NCBI GenBank assembly: GCA_036873755.1
Contig: JAVTVY010033749.1
Coordinates: forward strand, 1-64,000
From: Hanleya hanleyi
Lineage: Eukaryota; Mollusca; Polyplacophora; Lepidopleurida; Hanleyidae
Reading direction: 5' to 3'
DNA: 64,000 bases
A program made the position numbers and the translations under genes. Each line of letters begins with the position of its first letter. Position 1 is the stretch's first letter. The notes under the pieces are model-generated. The model did not search any database and was not told where the DNA came from. It saw only the letters and a list, made by a program, of their open reading frames with translations. Positions 32,451-42,668 of the stretch are shown here, piece after piece.

Positions 32451-33645
32451 GTTGATGGACGGACGGACGTTAGGACGGACGGACGGACGGACGTACGTAC
32501 ATGACAAGACCCCACAGCCCTATGGGCTGAGGGATAAAAAGGTATCGTGCACAACTGGACCCCATGCGAACCTGTGTACCAAATTTGAAAAAGATCCATG
32601 GAGTAATTTCCTGAGAATTCACGATAAAGTTTCACGAGGAAATTCAAGATGGCTGCCTGGCGGCCATATTGGATTTTCGAATCGGACCAAAAAAGGTATC
32701 CTGCACAACTAGACCCCATGGGAACCTGTGTACCAAATTTGAGAAAGATCCATTCAGTAAGACTTCCTGAGAAATCACGATAACAATGTTTCATGCGGAA
32801 TTCCAAGATGGCCGCCTGACGGCCATATTGGTTTTTCGAATCGGACCAGAAAATGTATTTTGCACAACTAGATCCCAAGGGGAACCTAGGTGCCAATTTT
32901 GAGAAATATCCATGCAGTAGTTCCTGAGAAATCGTGATAACAAAGTTTCATGGGGAAATCCAAGATGGTTGCCTGGTGGATTTTCGAATCGGATCAGAAA
33001 AGGTATCTTGCACAACTAGACCCAACGGGAACCTGTGTATCAAAGATCTATTCAGCACTTCCTGAGAAATCACGATAAGAAAATTTCATGGGGAAATCCA
33101 GATGGCTGCCGGGTGGCCATATTGGATTTTCGAATCGGAACAGAAAAGATAATTGCGCAACTAGATCCCAATGGGAACCTGTGTACCAAATTTGAGAAAG
33201 ATCCATGCAGTAGTTACTGATAAATCACGATAACAAAGTTTCATGGGGAAATCCAAGATGGTCACCTGGTGGCCATATTGGATTTGCAAATTGGACCAGA
33301 AAAAATATCTTGCGCAACTAGACCCCAAGGGGAACCTGTGTACCAAATTTGAGAAAGATCCATGCCGTAGTTCCTGAGAAATCGTGATAAAGTTTCATGG
33401 GGAAATCCAAGATGGCTGCCTGGTGGCCATACTGGATTTGCGAATCGGATCAGAAAAGGTATCTTACACAACTAGACCCCAAGGGGAACCTGTGTACCAA
33501 ATCTGAGAAATATCCATGCAGTAGTTCCTGAGAAATCGCGATAACAAAGTTTCATGGGGAAATCCAAGATAGTTGTCTGGTGAATTGTTTACGGACGGAC
33601 GACTGACTGGCGACGGACGACGGACGACGAACCACGGACGAAAAG
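32451..33645. repeat. Satellite A array 2 with GGAC cassettes at both ends
   Basis: Starts with GATGGACGGACGGACG-type units and a CCCCACAGCCC...GGCTGAGGG block (32,453-32,540), followed by about 6.7 diverged 157-bp units. It ends with AATTGTTTACGGACGGACGA...ACCACGGACGAAAAG at 33,585-33,645. This copy shows both end cassettes and so defines the boundaries of the repeat unit family. Confidence 0.88.
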
Positions 33646-33731
33646 AGTTGGCCGCGGCCCAGAAATTGAAGGAACTGGCTAGCCTTGCCATTTCACGAAG
33701 TGCCTCGACGTTGCTCGGTTTTCAGGATTCG

Positions 33732-34679
33732 TTACACAGTGTAGTAATCTTGCTGTAACTCTTGCTTGGAAAACGTCCCTAGCAACGGTTCCCCTTGAAG
33801 ATCTTCCAGTTCATAAACTCGCGGCTGTCGGGGTATGCGGCGTTTAATGACGAAGTGCTCATCGCTCCAGTTGGCAAGGTAACTCATTTCGAACTTGCCC
33901 TTGATTTTACCGTACAGGGTCCCCGACCTTGAACACCTCCCTCGGTAGTGGTTGGGGTTGCGTGGGGTACAAGACACGCCGGACTTGGGCTTCATTGCGT
34001 TTGGTAACGGTGATGGGGGCTCTCTGTATACTCCGGTGATAGGCTCGATTGTTACAATCGAGCCTATCACCCACAAGTTTCGAGAGAACATCGATGTACC
34101 GCCTTGTATTCTTATAGGTGAAATATTTATACATGCGGCGTTTGAATGTCCTGTTAAACCTTTCCACAACGGAAGCCTTGGTCTCGTTGTAGGTGTGAAA
34201 GAAGAAGACCTTCTGGGCTTTCAGAAACTGTTGGGACGGTCTGTTGAGGAATTCCGTGCCTTCGTCGGTTTGCAAATACAAGGGTTTGCGCCCGGTCTTG
34301 AAGATGTCCTTGAGCGCCGCTATGAGATTCGCCCCGTTTTCGTCCGGATGGGTACCACCCACGCATACTTTGACGGGATATCGATGCACGTCAAGATATA
34401 CCAATTCCCATCGTTGTGTTTGGCAAAGAGGCTCATATCGACCAAATTCGCTTGCCACTGGGCAGCTATACGATCAACGATGACCCGGTTCCGTGAAAAA
34501 TGGCGACGGGCAGCTCGATGTAAGGTATAGCTGTCTTGTTTTTTTAACCAATCTCGGACTTGGGCACGTTGTATCCCCTGGGGCTTGGCCGCTCGATAGA
34601 GAGCCGACAATGCACTATACGCAGCCGGACTGTCGGGACTGTAGCATAAGTTATTCAACACCTTCTCCCAGTTCTTCAT
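33732..34679 (-). pseudogene. Retroviral-type (DDE) integrase of an adintovirus/Maverick-like relic
   Basis: ATG at 34,679 opens MKNWEKVLNNLCYS. The first catalytic Asp lies in NLVDMSLFAKHNDGNW. After a frameshift near 34,340 the second is in YLQTDEGTEFLNR and the Glu in NETKASVVERFNRTFK, giving the D,D-35-E set of element integrases. YFTYKNTRRYIDVL and APITVTKRNEAQV follow. A second frameshift near 33,915 leads to a C-terminal chromo/SH3-like end (FEMSYLANWSDEHFVI, GTFSKQELQ). A TATAAATA box on the minus strand (34,715-34,722) lies 36 bases before the ATG. The enzyme inserts linear viral DNA into the host genome. Two frameshifts inactivate it although all catalytic residues survive. Confidence 0.88.
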
Positions 34680-34706
34680 GGTGACAAATGATGATGGACC
34701 GTGGCT

Positions 34707-35192
34707 CTATCGTTTATTTATAACGGGTATATCTTGGGCCGGGGTCGGAGTTTCTTTCTGATTTTTTTCTTTGGCTTCTGGCAGCACATCGTTCATGGCA
34801 AATGGCCAGTCCAACTCGTCTGATGACCGCTCTTCCTCCGTAAGCACTTGATCCACATCGGCCACGGCATCTTCCAATACAGACCATAGAACAGGGTGAA
34901 GGGTAAAATGCACTGTACCCCCATCTAGTCGAGCCAATTGAGCAAAGAAGGGGCCGCGTCGGACGTACACATCGTGACACAAGTGGATAAGGTCGCCGTC
35001 CAGTTCACCAGACAACACCCGTTTGAATTTGGTCTAGCCCTCCCGGGACAGGCGAATGTTAGGCGGGCACGGTTGTGTAGGGTCCGCATCACAGATGTCT
35101 CCCTCCTCCATGGTATCGACCTTATCCGCATAGACGTGCAGGAAGACCTCGGGGGCCAAGCTGAGAAACGCCCGTATTATATGCTCCGTCAT
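34707..35192 (-). pseudogene. PC4-like viral protein b, one in-frame stop
   Basis: ATG at 35,192 starts MTEHIIRAFLSLAPEVFLHV. The frame continues through NIRLSREG, then a TAG at 35,034-35,036 where relatives have Trp, then TKFKRVLSGELDGDLIH and LWSVLEDAVADVDQVL to 34,707. The motif RLSREG[W] is also in the CARD-fused protein at 55 kb (RLSREGWMKL). A TATAAATA box (35,232-35,239, minus) sits 40 bases upstream of the ATG. The predicted role is single-stranded DNA binding in replication or transcription, from resemblance to PC4-type proteins only. Confidence 0.6.
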
Positions 35193-35264
35193 GGTCAGTA
35201 CGTGAATGATACAAGATTTGACCGTCTCTCGTATTTATAGGGAGGAAAAGTTTATGATGTGAGA

Positions 35265-35785
35265 TCAAAGGATCGGGTGGTCGATCATTTTAGTCACGTA
35301 AAACGTAACATTGATCCTCATCTCCTCCCGCCATTTGGCGTTGGGGCGTTGTTGTCTGGTCCATTCCAAGCCATCCAAGGTCTCTATTTGAGCCAGTGCC
35401 GTGTCCAGGGACGCCCGATCCGTAATGGTGAAGGGTTGATCGTACACGAGGGTATTGTGACTGGAGCTGGTCCGTCTCCTTATGCCATAATAAATACCCA
35501 AAGGTGAGATTTAATTTGGAAGCTGTAGCTTGGTCCTCAAAAATGGTATAGGCATGGTTGGGTAGACGGGAGTTATCCTCTAACCGGAAATTGTACAAGT
35601 CCAATATAGGGCGATGGCGGTGAAAACAGTGCCGGATGGTAGGCCAATGATGTTGGTATACGCACAGCTTCCTGTATGGGTAATACTTCTATGGGCGTTT
35701 CGTCAGGATCTGTGGTAAAATTGTCCTCCACAGTGGTGGGGGCTGTATTCCGGGTCAGCGGTGAGCGGGACCTTTCACGTCGCAT
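35265..35785 (-). pseudogene. Uncharacterised viral-relic protein, frameshifted
   Basis: The minus frame from 35,785 (MRRERSRSPLTRNTAP) changes near 35,590 to one reading DLYNFRLEDNSRLPNHAY, ATASKLNLTFGYLLWHKET. After a further shift it gives FTITDRASLDTALAQIETL and a C-terminal INVTFYVTKMIDHPIL. A protein of this design, with an S-x-K-[IL]-N-[VL]-[TA]-F-G strand, accompanies integrase and PC4-like genes in invertebrate adinto-like elements. Its biochemical role is not known to me. It lies between the two PC4-like genes on the same strand. Confidence 0.5.
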
Positions 35786-35982
35786 ACTTTAAGATAAGTG
35801 GGTACAGTCCTGAAAACTCGGCTCTAATTATTAGCCCTGAACATGGTGCATCATAGGATTGCAACTTGAAACGTACACCCCATATTATCTGTGAATATCT
35901 GGCGCTGGGGTCACAGTTCCTTTCTGAATGCTTTCATTTGGGTTCCGATGCCGTACCGGCCACCGTTGTATGGATGCAATTG

Positions 35983-36531
35983 TCACTGGGCTGACTGAGC
36001 ATATCCGGGTAATCTATGACGTCGTCGTCCTCCGACATCTCTGTAGGTCACGGAGGTGAGAACCGGATAGTCCCTCTCTTCTTCCTCCTTGTCGTGGTTG
36101 ATGATTTGCTCATTGGGTTCTACCGCCGCTTCACTCAAGGCACGAGCCCAGCCTAACTGAACAGCTGATCGCTCGTCCGGTGTAAACAGCTGGTCCACAA
36201 TAGGCACCACTTTCTCGAAGGCTGTCCACAGATCGGGGTCTAGGGTGAAGCCTCGCGTAGGGACCCGGTAACGGCCCAGGCGTGAGAAGAATGGTCCACG
36301 GTGTACGTGGATGGAATTGTCTATGTGAATGAGGTTTCCGTCGAGCTCACCGCTCAACACCCGTTTAAATTTGGTCCAGCCGTCACGGTTTAGCGTAACC
36401 GTATTCGATACGGTCTCAGCGCCCGACCAGCAAACATCTCCACGGTCTTCAACGACGGTGACTTTATCTTCATAGACGTGTAACACCACCTGCGGTGTAA
36501 GGGGAAGAATAGCTCGTAGGACTGTTGACAT
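35983..36531 (-). CDS. PC4-like viral protein a, open frame of 182 residues
   Basis: From ATG at 36,531 (MSTVLRAILPLTPQVVLHVY) to 35,983 the frame is uninterrupted. Two beta-rich halves are visible: the first ends VTLNRDGWTKFKRVL, the second runs from IHVHRGPFFSRLGRY to FTLDPDLWTAFEKVVPIV. The C-terminal third is charged and probably disordered (HDKEEEERDY). The layout suggests a duplicated PC4-type ssDNA-binding fold; no enzyme motif is present. It is the only undamaged gene of this relic. The upstream 36,540-36,680 region is a tandem duplication carrying a TATATA box. Diverged homologues are at 7773-8192, 34,707-35,192 and in the CARD fusion at 55,040-55,840. Confidence 0.65.
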   Translation of the reverse strand: MSTVLRAILPLTPQVVLHVYEDKVTVVEDRGDVCWSGAETVSNTVTLNRDGWTKFKRVLSGELDGNLIHIDNSIHVHRGPFFSRLGRYRVPTRGFTLDPDLWTAFEKVVPIVDQLFTPDERSAVQLGWARALSEAAVEPNEQIINHDKEEEERDYPVLTSVTYRDVGGRRRHRLPGYAQSAQ

Positions 36532-36680
36532 GGTTGACCAAATGACGAACGGTGAATGACACACACTCTGACTGATCTTCGTCTTTATGGTTAGGTCCCT
36601 TGGTGACATGGTTGAGCAAATAACGAACGGTGAATGACGCACACTGTGACTGACCCTCGTATATATCGGTTGCACATAAG
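36532..36680 (-). promoter_or_regulatory. Duplicated upstream region of PC4-like gene a with TATA-like box
   Basis: A segment with CGAACGGTGAATGAC and ACACACTCTGACTGA occurs twice, about 72 bp apart. The distal copy ends in CTCGTATATATCGG (TATATA on the minus strand, 36,657-36,666). The equivalent place in the 8-kb relic (8274-8286) has the same CTCGTATATATC. Confidence 0.5.
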
Positions 36681-37030
36681 CGCATCTGAAGGACATGTAC
36701 AGTCGTATTCAGGGACAGATAACTCTTGCTGGGCCTCAACGACAGGTCCGAAAGGGCACCTCTAGACCTGGTTGATAGGAGTTTTCCCTATTTTAGGGGT
36801 GAAGTCCGTGTTCTGCATTTTATATTTTCGGAACAAATCCTAAATTTACATACACCCACTCCCCCACCCTGCCTCTGCCGGCAGGCCCCGATAAGCCGGA
36901 GACCGATATTAGCCCATCTAGACACGGTTTTCCTCATTTTAGCGGGTAAAGTCCGTGTCCCGCTTTCTATATTTTCGGGACAAATCCTAATTTTACATGC
37001 ACCCACACATGACTTGATCGCCCTGAAGGA
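36681..37030. repeat. Tandem repeat, 2 x about 165 bp
   Basis: Both units contain a TTTTCCTATTTTAG-type block, AAGTCCGTGT, ATATTTTCGG, ACAAATCCTAA and TTTACAT[AG]CACCCA. Divergence is about 20%. Confidence 0.75.
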
Positions 37031-37560
37031 GCGCCTCACTTTGATACCTCACTCGACCCAATCGGTCCATTAGAGGCCCACCTCGGTCCCAAAACGTCTA
37101 TTCCCATACACTTTTGTCTACTGCGCATGCCCAGAATAACGTCAGTTTCACTTCTCAGCCATCCCGTCGGATGCTCCCTCGCGTATGCTTCACATTGATA
37201 CCTCATTCGACCCAATCGGACCACTATGGGCACACCTCGGCCCCAAAACGTCTATTTCCATACACTTTGTCTACTGCACATGCGCAGAATAACGTCAGTT
37301 CCACGTCTCATCAATTCAATTGGATGCACCCTCACGTATGCTTCACATCGATACCTCACTCGGCGCAATCGGACCCCAAAATGTCTATTCCCATACACTT
37401 TGTCTACTGCGCATGCGCAGAATGACGTCAGTTCCACGTCACACACATCCCGTCAGATGCTCCTTCACGTATGCTTTACAATGATACCTCACTCGACCCA
37501 ATCGGACCAATCGTGGGCCCTCTCGCCGCCAAAACGTTCACCCAGCGCTATTTACCCACT
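37031..37560. repeat. Tandem repeat, about 3.5 x 150 bp
   Basis: Units carry GATACCTCACTCGACCCAAT, AAAACGTCTATTCCCATACA, CTACTGCGCATGCGCAGAAT and ACGTCAGTTCCACGTC. Starts are near 37,040, 37,197, 37,349 and 37,480. Confidence 0.85.
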
Positions 37561-38238
37561 ACGAATGCGCACAGTAACTTTCTCAAATAATTCCAACCAA
37601 TCGCTTCGAGACCCCGGTCATCGTGTTCTACGTGGTGAGACGTGAAAAATAAGATCCCACAACCCATACCGCAATGAGTATGAGTGAGTTTACCAGTGGG
37701 AAACACATTGTCCACTGAGCCAGTATGGGCCTCTACAGACCTCCCCGAACTTTTCAAAAAAATTTACCGCTTAGCTTCTAGACCCGTCCCATCGTATTCT
37801 ACTGCCCCAGACGAAGAAAACAAGATCCCATAACCCATAGTAAAATCCACAAGAAAAAAATGACCACCCCTATACCTCATACAGGCATTCCCCGTATAGA
37901 TGCAAATGTGCGAATCAGGGGAGAAGGCCCGGAATTTGCGCCACAGAGAGTTCGCCCAGTCAGAGTTGTCTTTCTTGCCTCCAGAGGGCAGCACGATGCC
38001 GTGATGTCAAAAAGGAATCCCCAAATCAAGCGCCGCCATTTTGTATGTTTATTTTTTGCGGAGACATAATGGACAATAAACACTCCACCCTGGGGTCGCA
38101 CTGATCATAGACTCGTCATAATAACATCGTACAACACCTATAGGTTATGCTTATTACTATAAGTCTTACTTCACATGGTTTCAGGTATTTTTTTTCGTGC
38201 CAATACGGACCGACCCGAGTGTATGGCTATGACGAGTA
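37561..38238. repeat. Diverged tandem pair and unassigned flank
   Basis: Two related segments (TCGAGACCCCGGTCATCGTGT...AAGATCCCACAACCCAT at 37,608-37,670 and TCTAGACCCGTCCCATCGTA...AAGATCCCATAACCCAT at 37,779-37,840) lie about 170 bp apart. The remainder to 38,238 shows no gene. Confidence 0.55.
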
Positions 38239-38503
38239 AAGGCCATCTGGGCGCATATTGACCTAAAAAATTTGCATATGAAATTTCGGGACTACTTTCT
38301 CTTCGCGGAGGCTTGTTCCCGGAATCGGAAGCGACCGCAGCATCGCCGGAACTGGAAGAGACCGCATCACCGCGGAGGAATACATGTCCCAAAGGTCACA
38401 TCCGGTCACGTGACCGGAAGAGCCGGAGCTATAGTGAACTTGACCTTTACATCGGGGTACTTTATGCAAATTTTTGAGGTCAATGTGTGCCCAGATGGCC
38501 TTT
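38239..38503. mobile_element. Palindromic MITE, family M1, second copy
   Basis: AAAGGCCATCTGGGC at the left mirrors GCCCAGATGGCCTTT at the right. The inner arms share ATTGACCT[AC]AAAAATTTGCAT with the 8292-8497 copy. The centre differs (CGGAAGCGACC-type words). Confidence 0.8.
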
Positions 38504-38830
38504 ATCTACTACTTACCTCCAAGAAACCACTTGGAAGAAATGACACGGTTTCTGTCTATCAGATAACCTGTGTTGATTTAAATTTTCCCACATTCTCGTT
38601 TGTACAATTCTGAATTCATAATTCATGGCATAACCACTGCGGAATATGTGGATGGAAGTATTTGAGCTCACGAAGTAGTTTGCCAGTTAGCATTAATTGA
38701 TAATAAATCCATACTAATAGTATTTTCGCCAACATATGTAAGCCTCCAGCTTAACGATCAGGAAGATATAGACATTTTAGTTTGAGGGTTTGACGAGTCA
38801 TTGGTAGAAACAACAAACTTCCCACGGAGG
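38504..38830. other. Upstream region of the acyl-CoA synthetase gene
   Basis: AT-rich. No TATA box in a convincing position and no upstream exon recognised. An in-frame stop (TGA at 38,783) lies ahead of the coding frame, so the protein cannot extend far upstream without a spliced leader exon. Confidence 0.45.
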
Positions 38831-40525
38831 ATGGCCCAAACTCGTACATTTAAGTCAAGTTATTACCACAAACCACAAGAAACACCACATGTCTACAAAA
38901 CTATTCCGGTTTGCCTGCAAGAACGGGCGAATAAAAGTGCCGACAAACCAGCGGTGATAATCAGGTATGTAGATAAACCTCGTCAACAAATTACTTTTTC
39001 TGAGCTCGACCAAAGCACCAATCGTTTCGCCAATGGGTTATGGGACCTTGGAGTAGGAAAGGGCTCAAAAGTTGCGTTATTCGTTCGGAACAGCATAGAA
39101 TGGATGGTAGGATTTCATGGAATCATCAAGAGTGGAGCCATAGTCGTGACAGCCATGTCATTCCATCCCGACACATGTATTGTATCCGCCTTGGAAACTG
39201 GCTGTGCTTTGATGATACTTGATGTCCGTCACACATCAAGCAAGGAGGAGTTGAACTCTCTGGTCCATGTTCTGAGACGGAAGGCTTCGGAGAATCAGTT
39301 CGATCACAACAGGATAGTCCTTGTGCAGGGCTCAGTGAAAGCAGAATCCATGCTGGATTTTGAAGGGTTGTTCAAGGATAAACATTGTTCACTCTCTGTT
39401 CATACGAACCTAGATCCGGATGATTTCTGCTATATGATTCCAACGTCTGGATCCACAGGCAGAAGCAAGTACGTATTACATTCCCATTTCGAGACAATCA
39501 ATGGTTCAAGGATTCGAGCGAAGATGGTTGGACTATCAGAAGATGATATCTATTTTTCGGATCGCCCAATGGGATATACAGGCGGTTTTCCCCATTACTT
39601 GGTTTCATGCGGCATCACTTACTTATACACTGAAAGTCATATAACGGCTACACCACAACATATTGAGTTCATTCTGGATGTACTTCGAGAGGAAAATGCC
39701 ACTGCAGCCACCGTCATGCCTTATCTGCTGTTTGATTTACTTAAATCTGAGCGCAATCTTGATAGGATGCCAAACTTGAAGTACGCGTTCACCGGAGGAC
39801 AGATGATGGGTAGGAAAATGTTGGATGATCTATGCAAACTTTGCGAAGAGCCTATTTTTGTGTATGGTATGACAGAAGTTGTCAGTTATTTCATGGCTAC
39901 ACGTCAACAGTTACTACAGATGAATGAAGAACGACTGGGAGGTTTCCCCAGCGAAGGGATCGAAGTGAAAATTGTTGACGAACAAAACCACGTGGTACCT
40001 TTCGGTACTGTCGGGGAAATTTGCTTACGTAGCCGCTATACTTGTCGGGAATATTTTAGGAACGTGGGAATGTCCGAGCCCGCACCGGACCGCAAGGAAT
40101 GGTTTCACACTGCGGACTTGGGGACTCTAAGAGAAGATGGGTATCTTACTATCGACGGAAGGAAGACAGATATGATCAAAAGAGGAACAGTGAAGATATA
40201 CCCCGCGACAGTTGAAGCACGACTGAAAGAGAATCACAGTGTGGATGAAGTCTTTGTTGTCGGTGTTCCCGATGAGAGGCTTTCCGAGGAGATATGTGCC
40301 TGTGTAGTGCCATACCCCGACTGTAGTTTGAACGCGAATGAGATCTGGGCATTTGCAAATCAGGTGTTTCAGCCGGAACTCGCTCCGGACGGGCGTGGTT
40401 TGATGCCAGGTAAATTTATAGTTATGGAGAATATCCCACGCTTGGTTTCGGGAAAGGTAGACAAAATTACACTGAAAGAAATATGTACAAATATAATCAT
40501 TTCGGGAGACATGCAGGTACAATGA
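38831..40525 (+). CDS. ACSF2-like acyl-CoA synthetase, single exon, 564 residues
   Basis: Member of the adenylate-forming (ANL) superfamily. It would activate a fatty or other carboxylic acid with ATP and join it to CoA. All core motifs are in order: phosphate loop TSGSTGRSK (residues about 205-213), YGMTE (345-349), TADLG with the ribose-binding Asp (427-431), the hinge GRKTDMIKRG (443-452) and the C-terminal catalytic Lys in SGKVDK (540-545). The closest match by eye is the medium-chain ACSF2 branch. Length is near that branch but without a clear mitochondrial presequence, and there is no peroxisomal SKL-type end. The first ATG of the open frame is at 38,831 (MAQTRTF). A single uninterrupted exon suggests either an intron-poor gene or an old retrocopy that stayed intact. 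Substrate cannot be told from sequence. Confidence 0.9.
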   Translation: MAQTRTFKSSYYHKPQETPHVYKTIPVCLQERANKSADKPAVIIRYVDKPRQQITFSELDQSTNRFANGLWDLGVGKGSKVALFVRNSIEWMVGFHGIIKSGAIVVTAMSFHPDTCIVSALETGCALMILDVRHTSSKEELNSLVHVLRRKASENQFDHNRIVLVQGSVKAESMLDFEGLFKDKHCSLSVHTNLDPDDFCYMIPTSGSTGRSKYVLHSHFETINGSRIRAKMVGLSEDDIYFSDRPMGYTGGFPHYLVSCGITYLYTESHITATPQHIEFILDVLREENATAATVMPYLLFDLLKSERNLDRMPNLKYAFTGGQMMGRKMLDDLCKLCEEPIFVYGMTEVVSYFMATRQQLLQMNEERLGGFPSEGIEVKIVDEQNHVVPFGTVGEICLRSRYTCREYFRNVGMSEPAPDRKEWFHTADLGTLREDGYLTIDGRKTDMIKRGTVKIYPATVEARLKENHSVDEVFVVGVPDERLSEEICACVVPYPDCSLNANEIWAFANQVFQPELAPDGRGLMPGKFIVMENIPRLVSGKVDKITLKEICTNIIISGDMQVQ

Positions 40526-41109
40526 GCATTGTTTCGAAAGATAATTCTGTTCGCCTCTTTTTATCTATGTTTCTGTGTGGTTAGATTTCTTAGACATACA
40601 TACATAGATCAGACATCGGTCATCCTATCGACCACACTAAGTTGTACTACCCTCCAAATACATCTTGAAAACTGACATTATGTCTAAAGGATATGCCCCA
40701 CACAATATTACGATATATACACGGAACAGTTCTTCTTACAAAGGTAACTAAAACTAATAACTAGTAATGTTATAGTGTAACCTATATTTTGACATCAATC
40801 TGATCTTCGTAAAAGTATGCAAAACTAATCGATATTTTAATAAAATGACGATTGAATTCACGCGTTTGTGTTACTTTTTGTACAATAGATCTTATTTCGT
40901 CAAGAAATATTCTCAAATTTTCTGTTGAATAACTATCAAACAATCGAAAAAAGAGGAAAGGGATATGTCTCCATCAAAACAGCCGGAATTATATAGCTCG
41001 CTAGGATTGGCTAATTTCGAGATATTCAAACTATTCTCATTATCAAACAAGAAACAACGACAACATGACATATCACAAGACTAGCTTCGTAATCAATGCT
41101 TTCTGGTAT
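40526..41109 (+). other. 3' UTR and downstream region of the synthetase
   Basis: AATAAA at 40,839-40,844, about 315 bases after the stop, is the probable poly(A) signal. The same region recurs behind the duplicate (AATAAA near 42,982). Confidence 0.6.
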
Positions 41110-41650
41110 GACTCAATTTTCGTTTTTGGTTTCTCAAAATCAAAGACTGAAATTCGACAATCAATTTTCAATTTTCGTTTTTCGTTTTCGGTTTCTCAAA
41201 ATCAAAAATTGAAATTTGACCGTCAGTTTTGAACATCATTTTTCGTTTTACTTCGTGCAAAAATGAAAATCAAATAAATTGCCTCGACTTGTCTGTTTTT
41301 CGTTTTTTATTTATTTTAATTTTCGTTTTTTATTTATTTTAACTTTGACGTAACAAGGTTAAGTTCACATGCGCAAGGGTTATGATGTCACTTCGGTTCC
41401 GCGTAGGAGTATTGAGAGCGCAAATCGGGTCGTATAGGCAGATGTTGAGCGTAATACGGAAAACCAGTGGGGTGAAGACATGGGAGTTTCCATACACTAT
41501 ATACGAGATCCCTGGAGCCAGTCATTCGCACTAGAGCATAATAGTAGGCATGTGCATCAGGTATGAAGCATGATACGGAGGACAACGGAGTTGAGACACA
41601 GGAGAGTTTCAGTAAACGAGATTCCTGGAGTCTTGCATTCCCACTAAAGT
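41110..41650. repeat. Dispersed repeat D2, copy a
   Basis: Characterised by TTTTCGTTTTTCGTTTTCGG and GGTTTCTCAAAATCAAA blocks, then GACGTAACAAGGTTAAG and CGTAGGAGTATTGA. It recurs at 43,255-43,790 as part of the segmental duplication and, inverted, at 44,280-44,760. Three copies in 3.7 kb, two in one orientation and one inverted, suggest a mobile element rather than local slippage. Confidence 0.7.
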
Positions 41651-41769
41651 GGTATAATAAATACGTGGTCACCCTAATCATAACCCCAAAAGAACTTTCC
41701 TTTGGGTGGATGTATGTGTGTGTGTGTACGTGTGTGTAAAGTTTTGAAGCGTTTTTAGTACTTATACAT

Positions 41770-42668
41770 GTACTGGAAGTCATATAACGGCTACACCACA
41801 ACATAATGAGTTCATTCTGGATGTACTTCGAGAAGAAAATGCCACTGCAGCCACCGTCATGCCTTATCTGCTGTTTGATTTACTTAAATATGAGCGCAAT
41901 CGTGATAGGATGCCAAACTTGAAGTACGCGTTCACCGGAGGACAGATGATGGGTAGGAAAAGGTTGGATGATCTATGCAAACTTTGCGAAGAGCCTATTT
42001 TTGTGTATGGTATGACAGAAGTTATCAGTTATTTCATGGCTACACGTCAACAGTTACTACAGATGAATGAAGAACGACTGGGAGGTTTCCCTAGCGAAGG
42101 GATCGAAGTGAAAATTGTTGACGAACAAAACCACGTGGTACCTTTCGGTACTGTCGGGGAAATTTGCTTACGGAGCCGCTATACTTGTCGGGAATATTTT
42201 AGGAACGTGGGAATGTCCGAGCCCGCACCGGACCGCAAGGAATGGTTTCACACTGCGGGCTTGGAGACTCTAAGAGAAGATGGGTATCTTACTATCGACG
42301 GAAGGAAGACAGATATGATCAAAAGAGGAACAGTGAAGATATACCCCGCGACAGTTGAAGCACGACTGAAAGAGAATCACAGTGTGGATGAAGTCTTTGT
42401 TGTCGGTGTTCCCGATGTGAGGCTTTCCGAGGAGATATGTGCCTGAGTAGTGCCATACCCCGACTGTAGTTTGAACGCGAATGAGATCTGGGCATTTGCA
42501 AATCAGGTGTTTCAGCCGGAACTCGCTCCGGACGGGCGTGGTTTGATGCCAGGTAAATTTATAGTTATGGAGAATATCCCACGCTTGGTTTCGGGAAAGG
42601 TAGACAAAATTACACTGAAAGAAATATGTACAAATATAATCATTTCGGGAGACATGCAGGTACAATGA
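41770..42668 (+). pseudogene. 5'-truncated duplicate of the acyl-CoA synthetase with a nonsense codon
   Basis: From about 41,780 the sequence repeats 39,636-40,525 with very few differences. It begins at the VESHITATPQH region, so the first about 270 codons, including the TSGSTGRSK loop, are missing. TGT becomes TGA at 42,444-42,446 (after SEEICA), removing the final 73 codons including SGKVDK. Other changes include an E-to-V in the PDERL motif and an ATT-to-AAT near 41,805. There is no start codon in context and no obvious promoter, so this copy is inactive. Confidence 0.92.

Noticed and set aside
38801..38830. Ten-residue N-terminal extension of the acyl-CoA synthetase
   Set aside because: It would begin at a TTG codon; the first ATG is at 38,831 with a stop upstream at 38,783.
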